The notes under the pieces were generated by a model, which saw only the letters and a list, made by a program, of their open reading frames with translations, was not told the origin of the DNA and did no database searches. A DNA stretch of 64,000 nucleotides, taken from assembly GCA_030762895.1 (NCBI GenBank), contig CM061068.1:82963840-83027839 (forward strand). Reading direction: 5' to 3'. Shown one piece after another: positions 44,774-57,886 of the stretch (positions are counted from its first letter, which is position 1; every line of letters starts with the position of its first letter). A program made the translations under genes and the position numbers. This DNA is from Sophora flavescens (Eukaryota > Streptophyta > Magnoliopsida > Fabales > Fabaceae).

Positions 44774-47700
44774 TTTTATCCGAGACTTAGAAAATGATTT
44801 TTGGAAAACCAAATTCATATTCATATTATACTTATTTTTATAAGGTTACTGTTAAATTTTAGGTTGAAAATTCAGATGGAACCCGGTCTACGTTTTCGTT
44901 GGCAGTAAAATTCTACTGATCAGAAAACCTAATTTTGACTCGAGAACGAAATGGTTAGAATTCATATCCCATTTCCAACGATATTGGTTATCTTGAAAAA
45001 TTTAAAAATAAATAAGTTATTATACTTTATTCGGGCACTCACCTAGCATTTAATGCATGTAATGATGAGTTTAAATGTGAAAAATACTAAAATACCCTTA
45101 ACCTAACCTACCCTAGTTAAATAATAACCATGGTTAAGGCAAGACAACTTCAAATTTGCTTCTTCATCTTTCTTGTGGTGCTAAATCAGCCACATCTTCA
45201 ACCATGGCCACTCATTTGTCATGATTACTTTATATGTGAAATTTCCTAAATGTCCTTGGACTTTAAAGGGATTACAAGTTTGTCCCTATGTATTTTTACC
45301 ACTTTGTCCCTAAGGTAATTTTTGATGGACAAAACTACCCCTCACTCCCGCTTATGTGTGCTGCCCACCTCCATAACCACACTTAGGCAATTTCTTCTTT
45401 CATTTTGTGTCATCTTCCTTAACTTAACAACATTTTCTTTCAAAAAAAGTCAAGAACACTTAAGTTGATTTGTGAAGGACTTCATCTTTTCTACCAATTT
45501 CTTCAAGCTTCAAGAGGTAAAACCTCATCTCCTTGCATCACTAAGTCTTCTTCTTCATTCATTTTATGAGTTCATGTCATGAATCATAATCATCCAAGTT
45601 CATGAAGCTTTCTTCAAAAATGTCTAGAAAATTGTAGAAAAATCCATTTGATTTGTAACCAATTGCTATGAACTCATCATGATGCATATGTTCATCATCT
45701 AGAAGTATGAACCCAAAAAGATTTTTTCTCTTTATTCCTCCATGAATGGCCGAAACCCTAGGTTTTGGTATAATTGGGTTTTGCTTCAATTTTTGTTGAA
45801 CGATACTTGATTTCATCTCTTTAATCCATATATTATTGAATCCAAGTGATTAGAAAACCAAATCAAATTCTAACCTATTTTTCTTAAGAGGGTCGAAATC
45901 CTAACCTTGTTGATTTGATGAGTTTTGATTCAAATCTTTGTCAAATGATCATTGATTATGTTTTTATCATGCTTAAGGATCATTAATCCAAGATTTGTAA
46001 AATTTTAACATCCCTAGACTAATTAATTAGTGAGGGCCAAATCCTAGTTCACATGAACTAGATGAGTTTTGTTTCATTTGTTGATTCATTTGTTAATTTG
46101 TGACTTGATTTGTTGTGTAGGATAAATCTTTGTTTGATTATCCTTAATTGTGCGGAGGAAACCAGATACAAATCGGAAAACACTTCGTGAAAGGAAACTT
46201 GAAATCTTCAAGAGGTAAGGGGAGTTTACCTGAGGGATTTTCTGATAGCTATATGCTATCAGTGAGTAATCTGTAAAATTTATTTGAGCTTCGTTGTGGT
46301 TGTTTAAGTTATTATTTTATCTGCTTTTAATTATCTTTTTTTGAGTAATTATTTGTAGACATGTATTATAGCTTTGATGCATGTTATAAAATGTATTATA
46401 TGCTTTAACGTGGACGTGGAAATTTTGTTGATATGTTGATTGATTGATTGAGAAGCCTGACAGTGGTCAGTGCTTAAGTAATCAATGAGATAAAAGTTTT
46501 GAAAAGCTTGATGAGGAATATCAATTATTTAATTGATGAAATATTGGAAAATAATATTATTTAAATATTTGATTTATTGAAAATGAGAAATAGATGAAAA
46601 GACTATTATTTTAATGATTTCTTGGAGTAAGAGTGATCTATGAGTGATAGTGATGACGTAACCATGAAAAAATTTTAGTGATGCTAATTTTTACGAAAGA
46701 AATTCTAAAATAAAATAAAAATTTATTAGAAAAATTTAATTTTCAACAATAACTTAATTATTATTTTGAGAAAATTATTTAAGGGAAAAAGTCAAATTTT
46801 GACTTAAAACGTTTTTAAAATGCTAAACGACGGTTAATTCCGAAAATATTTATGGAAAGGATTTTTAAAAATAGCAGTATTTATTTGGACAAAGAGTTAG
46901 CCTCAAATGACTTCTTTTTTCAAGAACTAAAGTTTTGGAAAAAGATTTTCAGAGGAAAATGAATTTCTTGGTAATTTAACGGTTTTATAAATGAATTTCA
47001 AACGTAAAGTTTTTTCTTTAAATGAATTTTACTCAACGGTGTTATTTTCGGGAACTTGGATAAGTTTTGGAGATTTTTTTTTGGATTTGTGTTTCACAAA
47101 ACGAAAATGGTGTAAACGTGAATTTTACTCAACATCGTGATACTAGTGTTCTGTAATAAAAGCACGTAGATCTTTGATCCGTGTTATGGAGTGATGGACT
47201 TTATGTCCTATTTACGGTGTGATGAACGTTGTTAAAGGTGAATGTTGTTTTCTATCACCATGAACCTAAGACTGATGCATCAATCCAGGGCTTTGTGATT
47301 GAGAACTTGGACTTGTGTCTTGTGTTGACGGTGAAAATCTTAAAATGTTGAAAATCACGAATGGTCGTAAGCCTTTGAGCTTCGACAAGGAAAGAATGAA
47401 CAAAAATAAAAGTTATGAGGAATAAAATGTTTTACATGCATTATTTGACAGACGTGCCTACGGTGTTAACCATGGTATCTTGATGGACAAGGTATTCATG
47501 TACGGTGTATCATTGTGCCTTGATGGACAATGAAAACCATATATAGTGTTCACTGTTCCTATTTTGGACAGTGCTATGGTAAATACAGTGTGCCTTATTT
47601 GGCAATCGAGCTTGATCAGCTCATTTACACGAAGTTGGGATCTCCGTATATTAAGCACAAAATTTTAGACGGTGAATATTGAAGTGTCATGCATTATTTT

Positions 47701-47953
47701 TAAATGACGATGACTGTCGGGTATGAGACCCCTTGATAAACTATCTTGTTTATTTCTGATAGATTTATGTGGTTGTGAATATATATGTGTTTATGCTATT
47801 TTGTGTGCCGCGCTTGTAGTTATCGTGATCAAATCCATATATTGGTATCTCACCCTTGCATATATCTGTTTTTCTGGTTTTGCTGTTGTACCTTGGTACA
47901 CGAGTACAGATGGTGCAGAGGAGTTCCTAGCTTCACTTGGGAATATTAATCCC
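44683..47953 (+). mobile_element. LTR-D copy D1' (duplicated block)
   Basis: It starts TGTAACACCCTG. Positions 44951-45090 match 1-260, and 47131-47953 match 281-1098, with the intervening 2 kb deleted from D1. Its 3' end and the first part of the adjoining LTR-C are lost in a deletion at 47953, equivalent to 1098-1676. No coding domain; there is a TA array at 44719-44770. Confidence 0.82.
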
Positions 47954-48106
47954 AATGATGATATGGAGATTGTAGGTTTATCGCCGTTAGGTTAATTTTA
48001 TGATACTCGAGGTTGTCTGATTTTATCATATTTGAGTTGCTTGCTGTGTGCTGTTTGGATTAACATGTTAACTATATTTATTATGTTTATTTGAATATGT
48101 TATTAT
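47954..48106 (+). repeat. LTR-C fragment of C0' (duplicated block)
   Basis: Matches 1677-1828 (shared AATGATGATATGGAGATTG and TTATCGCCGTTAGGTTAATT). Confidence 0.8.
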
Positions 48107-48141
48107 TGTTACACCCCAGTTTTTACTGTTTCTCAATATCG

Positions 48142-48178
<37 letters not shown>

Positions 48179-49220
48179 AGATAGAGAGAGAGATAGTGTG
48201 TGTGTGTGTGTTTATATTTTTATCCGAAACCTAGAAAATGATTTTGGGTAAAAAAAAAATCATATGTAGACTCTACTTGATAGTAGAAAGTTACGATTAA
48301 ATTTTGGGTTGAGAATTCAGACAAAAACCGGTCTGCGTTTTCACTGACAGTAAGATTTTACTAATCAAAAAACCTAATTTTGACTCGTGAACGAAAAGGT
48401 TTAGGTTTATAGCATATTTGAAATGATATTGGTTTTTTTGAAAATTTTCGCTTAAAAATAAAATATTATATTTTATACGGGTGAAATCTTGAAAATAAAC
48501 GCGCGTAAAACTAAGTCGGGTAAACGACGGAGCCGGATACAAAGCTGAGGTGACTAAAGTGACTGACATGATGAGCAATAAATGTAACCCTATCCAAGTC
48601 ATAATGAGCCTTAAAATATCTATATTTTTTAGGGTGAAAAGACCATTTTATCCTTAGTCTTTAAGTGAAATTACAAGCTTGTCCCTAAGTCATTTTTGAC
48701 CAAAATACCCCTCACCCACACGACTCCCCCCTTTCAACCACACTTGGTCATTTTGTTCATTTTACAACTTCATCTCTTGTATTTTCTCTCCAAAAAACAT
48801 AGAAACTCCATTGTTGATTCTTGAAGAACCTTGACTTTCTTCATTTCTTCATCATCCAAGAGGTAAACCCTTATCTATCATGATCACTGATGTCTTCTTC
48901 TTCATTTATTTCATGAGATTCATGTCAAGAACACCATGTTACAATTTCTTGGGATTTTCTTCAAAAAATTCTAGAAAATCATGGAAAAATCCTTTTAATG
49001 TTAAACCAATTTCTATGATCTCTCTATGACTCCTATATTGATTATCCAAAAACATGGAAGCAAAAGAAATTTCCTCCCTATTTTTATTATGATGGCCGAA
49101 TCGAGTCCTAGATGGATTGGATGAGTTTGTTTCAAATTTTTGTCACGTGACACTTGATTTAATTAAATCCAAGATATTGAAATCAAATAAATTTCCTAGC
49201 CAAAAAATTTGTGTTGACCG
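48107..49220 (+). mobile_element. LTR-D copy D2', 5' part (duplicated block)
   Basis: Matches 1829-2952 nearly end to end and stops at the same base where Gy-B interrupts D2 (GACCG here, GGCCA there). A TG/GA microsatellite at 48145-48212 replaces the TA/TG array. Confidence 0.87.
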
Positions 49221-49924
49221 TGTAATACCCCGTTTTTCATAAATAAGCTTAGTGTTTTCATATATGTTATATATATATATGTTTTTTATGCTCGTTATGT
49301 TTGTTTTTGATGCCTAAGTTCATGTTTGGGGAAGTTTAGCCTTAGAAAGGTTCAATCATTTTAGAGTCCAAGTAAACTGGTTCACCGTTTTAGCCATATC
49401 TTGAGTTCTAGATGTTCGATCGAGATGATCTTTGTGGCGTTGGAAAGCTAAGAGAATTATCTACAAGTCGTATATTATGTATCTTGGCCAATTCGATCGT
49501 TTAGATGGTCTCGTAGTACAATATTTGAGCGCTCCGTGCTCAACAGGGAGCAAGACCGTGCTCAGGTCTCAAACTTTATAAATAGAGCAGTTCCGTGAGG
49601 GTTGCCACCCAAACCCTCTTTTTGTCACTTTGGGTAATCCTAGTGCGACAGAAACCTCTTCCCTTCCCTCCCCTTGAACCCCTTGAAGTTCTTGGTGTTC
49701 TTGCTCTAGTTATGGGAGAGAAGTAGCACGATAGTATAGTTTGAGGTAACATTATCTTCCTTCTCTCTTAGTATCTTTTCTATTTATTAGATCTAGAGAC
49801 TAATTGGTTGTCTTCTTCTTGTTTGGCCAAGGCTTGGGGAACGTGTCTAGTTTACCAACATTATCTTTTAGGAATCTTCATACCAGGTATGGGGAGAAGG
49901 AATAGTATGAGTATCTAGGCTTGG
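49221..49924 (+). repeat. Gy-B LTR fragment (duplicated block)
   Basis: Matches 2953-3675 and stops at the same CTTGG base where Gy-A is inserted. Small differences include a 19-bp loss near 49837. Confidence 0.87.
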
Positions 49925-52252
49925 TATAACACCCTGTTTTTTCGTTAAGCGCTTTTATAAGCTTGTTTGGTTGTTTAAGTTAGTTTTGTTAAGTTAAAAT
50001 AGTTGGCTAAGGGCTTAGTGGTATTTTTGGCTTAAAAGTCCCTTTCTGGTGCATGAGCACGCCCGTGCTCATTAGATAGCACGCCTGTGAAAAAAAGACT
50101 GAAGCATGTTTCAGTCTTTAAGTTGAGAAAGCCCGTGCTCAATGTGCAGACCGTGTTTTCTGATGCTAAGTCCAGCACGACCGTGATCAAGGGGGAGCAC
50201 GACCGTGCTCAGGTCCAGCCTATATAAGTTTGGCACGGAACCTGAGAGTTAACGTGAAACCCTATTTTGTTGGTTACAGCAGTCACTGTTGCGACCTAGT
50301 GTGCCTCCTTCCCTATTTCCTCTTCATCGATTGCTAAAGTGGAGTTTTGGAAGCCGATTGGGAAGCTTGTTTGATTTGCTTCAGTTTAGAGGTAAGGTTC
50401 CCTTCCCTTGTGGTTTCCTTTCATAATTTTTGAATGGGAAACTAATGGGTTTGTGTTTGGTTTGGGTAAGGTTGAGTTTGTGTTGAGCAGCTTTGGGAAC
50501 CGAGGGCAGTTTGTTGTTTGGAGGTTACGTTGGAGCGACCTTCAATCCAGGTATGGGGAGAAGGGTAGTGTATATCATAGGCATTGGGGGTAGTGTAAGG
50601 TAAAAGGGATTCCCATGACCCCGGTTTGTTGTGTATGTGTATATGATTAATATGATGGTTTGTTTGATTATGATAACATGATCTTGGTTGTGAATATGCT
50701 GTATATATGCATATGTTCATACTACGTTCTTGATGTTTATGTTGGTTATATGAACATGATGATATGTTGATGGTTGCTATTGGCATAATGTTGTTGGTTG
50801 AATGGTTGATACCATGATTGTGATGATAGTGTTGTTACTATGTTGATAATGACGTTTAGTCCTAGAATATGTTGTTACTGGCTTAGGATTAATAAAATTA
50901 ATCCCTAAATTTAATATGCTAAAATTGATGTTGAACTCTGCCCAGAACAGTCCTTTCGTGCATTGAGCTCGGTCGTACTGAACAGAGAGCATGCCTGTGC
51001 TCCCAGTTTGAATTCTGGAAAATGGTCGTGCATTCAATACCGTCGTACAGCAGAGGAGCACGCCCGTGCAGCCAAGCACGACCTTGCTCAAAAGGAAGCA
51101 CGAGCTTAAGTGGCAAGACGCCGTCTTGCGGGGTTAAGCACGACCGTGCTCACCCCTCTCGACAGAATTTCATATTAAGGACTTAAACAGGGGTTTTTAA
51201 CCCCCAATCTCCCCCAACAATGACGATGACATAGTTAATCAATGCTTTTGGCCAAGGGAACCTTGACCCTGCGGTTTGGGTCTAAGGTACTATTGATTAT
51301 GTACCTTGGTGACCGAGAGTTTGCTCCAAGGGGGCCTTGACCCAGTTGGGTCTAAGGTGTTGCGGTTGATTCCGCTAAAGGTTTAAGTGTTGCGGTAGAT
51401 TCCGCTATGGTCGATTCAGTCATAGCAAAGGAGGTGGCGGTTACATGTTGTTTGTTGTATGATGCCTGCATCATTGGAGATGTTGTTGGTGGATGTTCGA
51501 CATAGGGGAGGTCATCCTAGAGTACGGCGATCTGGCCATCCACAGTAGGTTACCCAAGGTTTGGTGACCGTGCACCCCCGTGACTAGGTTTTCGTTGGTT
51601 TGATGCGTTGGCTATCCAAGGAGTAGATTCTCCGGTGTTGAGTAGATTCTCAATGTGGATATTTAACTCCGATGTCGTTCATCCTTAGTTAGTTTGGATC
51701 CACATGCATAATGGAGTAGCGGAGTAGTGTTGCATTGCACCGCATAGCATACTTGTTTTGATGATGTTGATGTATGATGTTATACATATATGTTGATGCA
51801 TGCTATGATGTTTCCATGCTTGTTTGTTTACTTGCTTCCTATCTCCATGCCGTATATGTTTACATGATTCTTACTCCCCTCTTTGTTTGTTTGTTTGTTT
51901 GGCCTGATTGACACCTTGCAGAGAATGGCGAGCAGTCAGGAGATAAGTGACTCTGAGGAGCCACCACTCATAGTTAGGAATTTTCCTTATGTTTTAGTTA
52001 GTTCAATTGTATTCCGAGGATTTCATTCCGGAATAGTTATACCAGCTCTGTTGTGACATCGGGTTGGGTTATGTTGTTTATCTTTTGATTTAGTTGTTCT
52101 AATCTTGTTTTATTTTTCGCGTTTTGAGAACTCGTTCATGTGAGACCTTTCTACCCATGGACAAATGTTTTATTTTATCCAGTAAATGCATGTTTTGTCT
52201 TATATCTTTATCTTTAATTTGCTTTATAACATACGGGGTAGCGTGTGTCACA
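49925..52252 (+). repeat. Gy-A 5' LTR (duplicated block)
   Basis: 2328 bp. It shares the mutated TATAACACCC start and the preceding CTTGG with the copy at 3676. Both palindrome clusters (50050-50210 with GAGCACGACCGTGCTC at 50195-50210, and 50940-51150) and the TATA box (50221-50228) are present. Confidence 0.9.
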
Positions 52253-52257
52253 TTTAG

Positions 52258-52269
52258 TGATATCAGAGC
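52258..52269 (+). other. Gy-A primer-binding site (duplicated block)
   Basis: TGATATCAGAGC, one G-to-A change from the initiator tRNA-Met match at 6082-6093. Confidence 0.88.
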
Positions 52270-52427
52270 AGTTCGGCCCTGTCCAGACGTGGTATGAGTC
52301 TGTTGTGTGCTCTAGTTATAATTGTCTATACTTGTTATGGACAATGATGCTTTAAGTCAGTTGCATGTAGCTTTTACCCGCTTAAGTTTTTGTATCTAAG
52401 AGTTGCGTTGGACGTGTATAGGAACTC

Positions 52428-52988
52428 ATGGCAGGTAGAGGACGCAATGATCAGGCAATTGCGGACGCGTTGGCACTTCATGCCAATGCTATCGGACATG
52501 TAAACCATTACAACAACAATGGTGGGCTAGCTGAGTTTCAAGGGTTGGACAAGTTTCAGAGGAACAATCCTCCATCGTTCAAGGGAGCGTATGATCCGGA
52601 AGGAGCTTTGCCGTGGTTGAGGGAGACTGAGAAGATATTCCGAGCTATGGATTGTAATGATCAGCAGAAGCTTATCTTTGCTACCTTCATGTTGACTGAG
52701 GGGGCGGAGCATTGGTGGGACAACTGCAGGCAGATGATGCAGGCTGAGGGCACAACGGTTACATGGGTTGTGTTCAGGCAGAGATTTCTAGAGAAGTACT
52801 TTCAAGCGGATATCTAGGACAAGAAAGAGATGGAGTTCTTGTCCTTACGGTAGGGTTCGTTGTCAGTTGACGACTATGCAACCAAGTTAGATGAGCTGGC
52901 GAGGTACTACACTCCTTATCAGCATGAGACAGATGACAGCTCCTAGTACATCAAGTTTGAAGCTGGACTCCGACCTGAGATCAAGCAG
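52428..52988 (+). pseudogene. gag: Gy-A gag, capsid region, cut by the assembly gap
   Basis: It starts MAGRGRND like the copy at 6252 and follows it closely (PPSFKGAYDPEGALPWL, EGAEHWW, FLEKYFQADI). Stops at 52816-52818, about 52851 and about 52945 differ from those in the other copy, so both decayed independently after duplication. The sequence is lost in the N run at LRPEIKQ. Confidence 0.88.
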
Positions 52989-53488
52989 NNNNNNNNNNNN
53001 NNNNNNNNNNNNNNNNNNNNNNNNNNNNNNNNNNNNNNNNNNNNNNNNNNNNNNNNNNNNNNNNNNNNNNNNNNNNNNNNNNNNNNNNNNNNNNNNNNNN
53101 NNNNNNNNNNNNNNNNNNNNNNNNNNNNNNNNNNNNNNNNNNNNNNNNNNNNNNNNNNNNNNNNNNNNNNNNNNNNNNNNNNNNNNNNNNNNNNNNNNNN
53201 NNNNNNNNNNNNNNNNNNNNNNNNNNNNNNNNNNNNNNNNNNNNNNNNNNNNNNNNNNNNNNNNNNNNNNNNNNNNNNNNNNNNNNNNNNNNNNNNNNNN
53301 NNNNNNNNNNNNNNNNNNNNNNNNNNNNNNNNNNNNNNNNNNNNNNNNNNNNNNNNNNNNNNNNNNNNNNNNNNNNNNNNNNNNNNNNNNNNNNNNNNNN
53401 NNNNNNNNNNNNNNNNNNNNNNNNNNNNNNNNNNNNNNNNNNNNNNNNNNNNNNNNNNNNNNNNNNNNNNNNNNNNNNNNNNNNNNNN
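52989..53488. other. Assembly gap, exactly 500 N
   Basis: A round-number gap, most likely a placeholder of unknown true length. Left of it is Gy-A gag, right of it unrelated sequence. The missing DNA probably includes the rest of Gy-A. Confidence 0.95.
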
Positions 53489-54330
53489 AGAACAGAATGA
53501 CCATCCAGAAACCCTAAAAATAGTTCCTCTGCTGCTGTGGCTGTGTGCATCCTTCCATGGAGTTCCTTCATTCCTTCATCTCTGTATCTTTTATTTTGCC
53601 TTTCTCTTTGATTATGTGTAGCTAAATTCCCCATTGTTGGGGTTAGATGATTACTTCTCTGAACTTGGTTGTAATATGATGTGGTAGTAATATAATTTCC
53701 TATTTCTTTATGAGCGTTTGATTCCATGCTTAATGCTTTCCTTGGTTTGATCATCCTAGGAATGATTAGTTGCTTTGATAGACAATTGAAAGATTGATAT
53801 TGAGGCATGCTCATGAATCAAATGCCAAGTAGTTCATGAACCTAGACATAGGTCTTGGGGTGCTTGCAATCTATAAATCTTGACTCTTAATGCAAATTCT
53901 CATGTTAATCCACCTAAGACATTAGGGTTTAATTTAGAATTTTAGGCTCATTCCACCTAAGACATTAGGGTTTGAGTATTTGAGAAGATTTGATTGTCAT
54001 AATTGAATTAGGAATTGTGTTATTTACCGTTTCATAGCAATCAAGGGAGGATTAGCCTAGTCTAGCCCTAACAATTCTATCCATTTGTTTTTCACATCTC
54101 TGTTTGCCTGTTAAGTATTTGATAAAATACCTAAAAGAACAAAAACATTTTATTCTTATTTGTTTCGTTACATGTTAGAGCTACCTTCCATCCAAACACG
54201 ATCGCCTAGATAGTAGTCCAATTTGCGAAGTGGTACTTGTCCACGATCCCTAAGAACGATATCCGGTTCTTACCGTTTTATTACTTGCAACGACCCAGTA
54301 CACTTGCCGAGTCCGTGTCAATTACCATAT
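53489..54330 (+). mobile_element. Fragment of another Ty3/gypsy LTR (Tat/Athila-like)
   Basis: ATTATGTGTAGCTAAATTCC with GGGGTTAGATG, and later TACTTGCAACGACCCAGTACACTTGCCG (near 54283-54310, two conserved blocks), resemble the LTR end of Tat/Athila-type elements. The phrase CCACCTAAGACATTAGGGTT occurs twice (about 53910 and 53957). No primer site or coding follows. Assignment is by resemblance only. Confidence 0.4.
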
Positions 54331-55527
54331 GAAATTGGGAGTTTTTAATTGATTTGATGCATATTGTCAGTAACCTAATTTCTAAAATTGGGGGTTTTTG
54401 TTAAAAGAGGAATAAGTTGATTAATTGATGTTGTAAGATGCTTATTCATGTATGATATATTGTGATTTTCGTGATTGCTTGTTGTTGGGAGAAATTTATT
54501 TGTTTAATTCGTGGAAAATAGTTTGTTACATGCATAAGACATGACATATCTGAGTTATAATATGTTGTATGATGTTTGCCGCAATATCACCTATGATAGG
54601 GGTATCGAAAAGTAATACCACCATAATGGGGTATCTAAAGTAACATCCCCATATAATTGGGATGTCGAAAAAGAGCAATACCGCCTAAAAAGGGGTATCG
54701 AAAGTAACACCGCCACACGTTGGGGTGTCAAAAAGGGAGAAATACCGCCATGTGCACATGAGAGGTATCGAAATAGAAATGTCCCCGACAGGAGAGTGAC
54801 ATCGAAACATTCCTCATGAGTAGGGGTGGGCAATGGGACGCCATTGTCATGTGATGTGTGAGATTTATGGCATGCCGGCAAGAGACCAGAATAGTTATGA
54901 GGCGTTCGAGCCACTTGGATTAATTTAGAATTTACTTGGTTTGTGGAATGTATTGCATTGAGACGAGTTGATCTTATGCTATATGCATTTGACTTGATGA
55001 AATTTTTGTTGTTATTAAAAGTATTTTTTATATATTATTTTGGGAAATTAGCGGATACCATTGACAGTTTTTCCGGTTACCGCACCAGCTGAGAACAACA
55101 TTATTTTCGAAACATTTTATAAATGTATTGTTGTGCATTGGGATTTTATATCTCATTATAAGTGTTGTTTTGAGCGAGGCAGGACATCGTTGAGGATCCA
55201 GAGATCTGAAGAGTTATCTTTGATTAGCTAGTTGGTTAGTAATGTAGTATGGTTTGGAGTATTATGCGGACGACATTCTTTGGTTTACATACTATTTTCT
55301 CAGATTGTAATTAGACGCCCGGTTTTGAGGCTTTTAGTTTTTATTCAAATGATTGAATTTAATAATATTATTCAATACTTTATAAATACTATTATTTTAT
55401 TTAATACGAGGTATTTTCATACTTAGTTATTTGAGAAAAATTTTATGACTTGTGTTTTTTAATTAAATGTTTTGAATGATTTTTATTGAAATTAATTTGG
55501 GTTACTAATGTAACGAAGGACGTTACA
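54331..55527 (+). mobile_element. LTR-E fragment
   Basis: AT-rich DNA with a block of about seven degenerate 30-37-bp repeats (54582-54812). It ends AAGGACGTTACA at 55527, like an LTR terminus, directly against truncated Cop-2. No coding domain. Family assignment is uncertain. Confidence 0.4.
54582..54812 (+). repeat. Degenerate 30-37-bp tandem repeats
   Basis: About seven units with consensus TACCGCCATAATGGGGTATC followed by GAAAGTAA. Each unit pairs ACCGCC with GGGGTATCGAAA. Confidence 0.8.
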
Positions 55528-56541
55528 TCGTGTATGAGATATATAAATAAGTTTGCCAACTAAACTTTGGTATCTTCCTTTGTTTGTTGGCACTTGGTCT
55601 GGATATTCTCCAAGTTGGTGATTCTGGACAATTGGGGTATCTACAGGCTTACAATCTAGTAGCCCAACCTCTGATAAAATATCCAGGATATATTTCCGTT
55701 GAGATATAAAGATGCCTTGCTTCGACCTAGCAACCCCAATCCCTAGAAAATATTTGAGTCCTCCGAGATTTTTCATCTCAAATTCTGTTGCTAATTGCTT
55801 TTGAAGTCTTGCTACTTCCTCTGAGTCATCTCTTGTAATGATCATATCGACTACATAGACGATCAAAGAAGTTATTTTACCTCCGTGATGCTTCAAGAAT
55901 AGCATATGATCTGCATTGCTTTGTTGAAAGCCATATTTTTTCATTGCGAAGTTTAATCGTCCAAACCAAGCTCTAGGAGATTGCTTCAAGCCATACAAAG
56001 TTATTTGTAACTTGCACACCACCTTATTGTCGAATTTGTCATATATCCTGGAGGGATATCCATATATTTTTCTTCTTTGAGATGTCCATGGAGAAATGCA
56101 TTCTTGACATCCAACTGATGCAATGGCCAATCAAGATTTACCATGAGAGATAATAGAACCCTAACAGTGCTCAACTTGGCCACATGTGAGAAGGTTTCTT
56201 TATAGTCTACTCCATATGTTTGTGTAAAGCCTTTGGCTACTAGTCTTGCCTTGTACCTTTCAATTGACCCATCAGCTTTGTACTTGATAGAGAAAACCCA
56301 CTTACACCCTACTGGTTTTTTTCCCTTTTGGTAAAGGAATAAGAGTCCATGTTGCATTCTTGTCTAACGCCTCCATTTCTTTATTCATAGCTTGAATCCA
56401 TCTAGGGTCTTCAAGAGCCTCTCCAACACTGGTAGGAACACTATGTGATGAGAGCTCATTAGCAAACTTCTTAAGGGGTTCAGATAATGCCTTAGTAGAG
56501 ACATAATTAGCAATTGAATACCTTGATCTGTGGTCCTCCAC
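55528..56541 (-). pseudogene. Cop-2 reverse transcriptase
   Basis: Minus-strand motifs in order are WIQAMNKEMEALDKNATWTL, CKWVFSIKYKADGSIERYKA, LDVKNAFLHGHLKEEKYM, TLYGLKQSPRAW and, where YVDD is expected, YVVDM. It continues through FLGIGVARSKQGIFISQRKY and YISHTRCNV to the truncation. The catalytic change and frameshifts near 56300 and 56130 make it inactive. Confidence 0.88.
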
Positions 56542-56699
56542 TTCAGGAGAATATCTCTTTGGTGGTTTACCCCGATTATGTCTGTAAGGTAGCTCATAAC
56601 CAATAGTTGTATCAACATTATTAGAAATATTAGGTTTGACTGGAGAGCTTACCTCAATGATAATCTCAGGAGATGGGTCATTGGGTACTGGAGAGTGGG

Positions 56700-57886
56700 G
56701 GGGTTCTGCTACTTCAACTTCTGGAGGAGGATGTGCTTCTACTTCAGCTTCCGTAGGATCTGTTTGAGTTTGTGGAGCCTCATGGAAGCTGTATCAAATA
56801 GTGTATCAGTTTCCTTGAACCAGTGAAATGTCAACCAATTTGACTCTTCTTCTCGTGTCTCCCCCTGAAGAGAAGAATTGGATGAGGCAGAGGAGTAGAA
56901 AGTGTCAAATTCAAGGAACGTTACATCCATAGTTACATAAGTGTGCCGAGTAGTAGGGTCATAGCAACGGTACCCTTTTTGGTGTACACCATATCCCAAG
57001 AAAAGACAGCGAATGGCACAAGGATCAAGTTTTGTGCGCTGGTTCTTATCTAGGTGAACGAACGCAACACAACCAAAGACTCGAGGTGGGAGCATTTGTA
57101 CAGTGGGTAAAGGTACAAATGTAGACAAAGTCTGCAGCGTGAGTCTTAAATTCAAGCACTTTTGATGGCATCCGGTTTATAAGATAAAGCTTGTAGTAAT
57201 ATGACATCCGTCCAATGGTGGGTAGGCACATGTGCTCCTAGTAAAAGAGTGCGAGCAGTTTCAAGATTGTGACGATTCTTGCGTTCTGCAATGCCATTTT
57301 GCTGAGGAGTTTGGGGACATGATGTTTCATGAATAAGTCCATGTTGTTGGAAATAATCACGAAACTCTTGATTTACATACTCACCACCATTATCAGATAG
57401 AAGGATACAAATCTTTGCTAAGTATTGAGTCTGAATCATTCTATGGAATAGCTAAAATATGTAAAAGACCTCATTTTTTTGTTTCAACAAGTAAATCCAA
57501 GTCATTCGAGTGCAATCATCAACAAATATCACAAACCAGTGAAACCAAACATAGAGGATTTTGGTGATGGGCGATTTTGGTGATGGGCTCCATACGCCAG
57601 AGTGGATCAAAGAAAAAGGAACATTACTCTTATTCATACTTAATGGAAAATTGACTTGATTACTCTTGGCTAAATTACAAGCCTCACATTGGAAGTATGG
57701 CAAAGATATATCTGAAAATAAATCGGGAAATACATGTTTCAAGTAACCAAATGAAGGATGGCCTAGCCGACGGTGCCAAAGTAAAATCTGTTCCACTTTG
57801 TGGTTACTTGGATGATGCATGTGGTGTGCTCGGCCTATACTGAAATCCTCCATATAGTAGAGTCCCCCTCTTAGTACCACGCCCAA
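56700..57886 (-). pseudogene. Cop-2 GAG-pre-integrase and integrase
   Basis: LLWHRRLGHPSFGYLKHVFP and CEACNLAKSNQ (zinc-binding region) are followed by WFVIFVDDCTRMTWIYLL, SDNGGEYVNQEF and TPQQNGIAERKNRHNLETAR. The C-terminal part reads RVFGCVAFVHLDKNQRTKLD and GYRCYDPTTRHTYVTMDVTF. The catalytic Asp-Asp-Glu context is present but spread over three frames. Confidence 0.86.

Noticed and set aside
52887..53814. Three long ORFs over the gap
   Set aside because: They are made of unknown residues through the N run; only the flanking codons are real.
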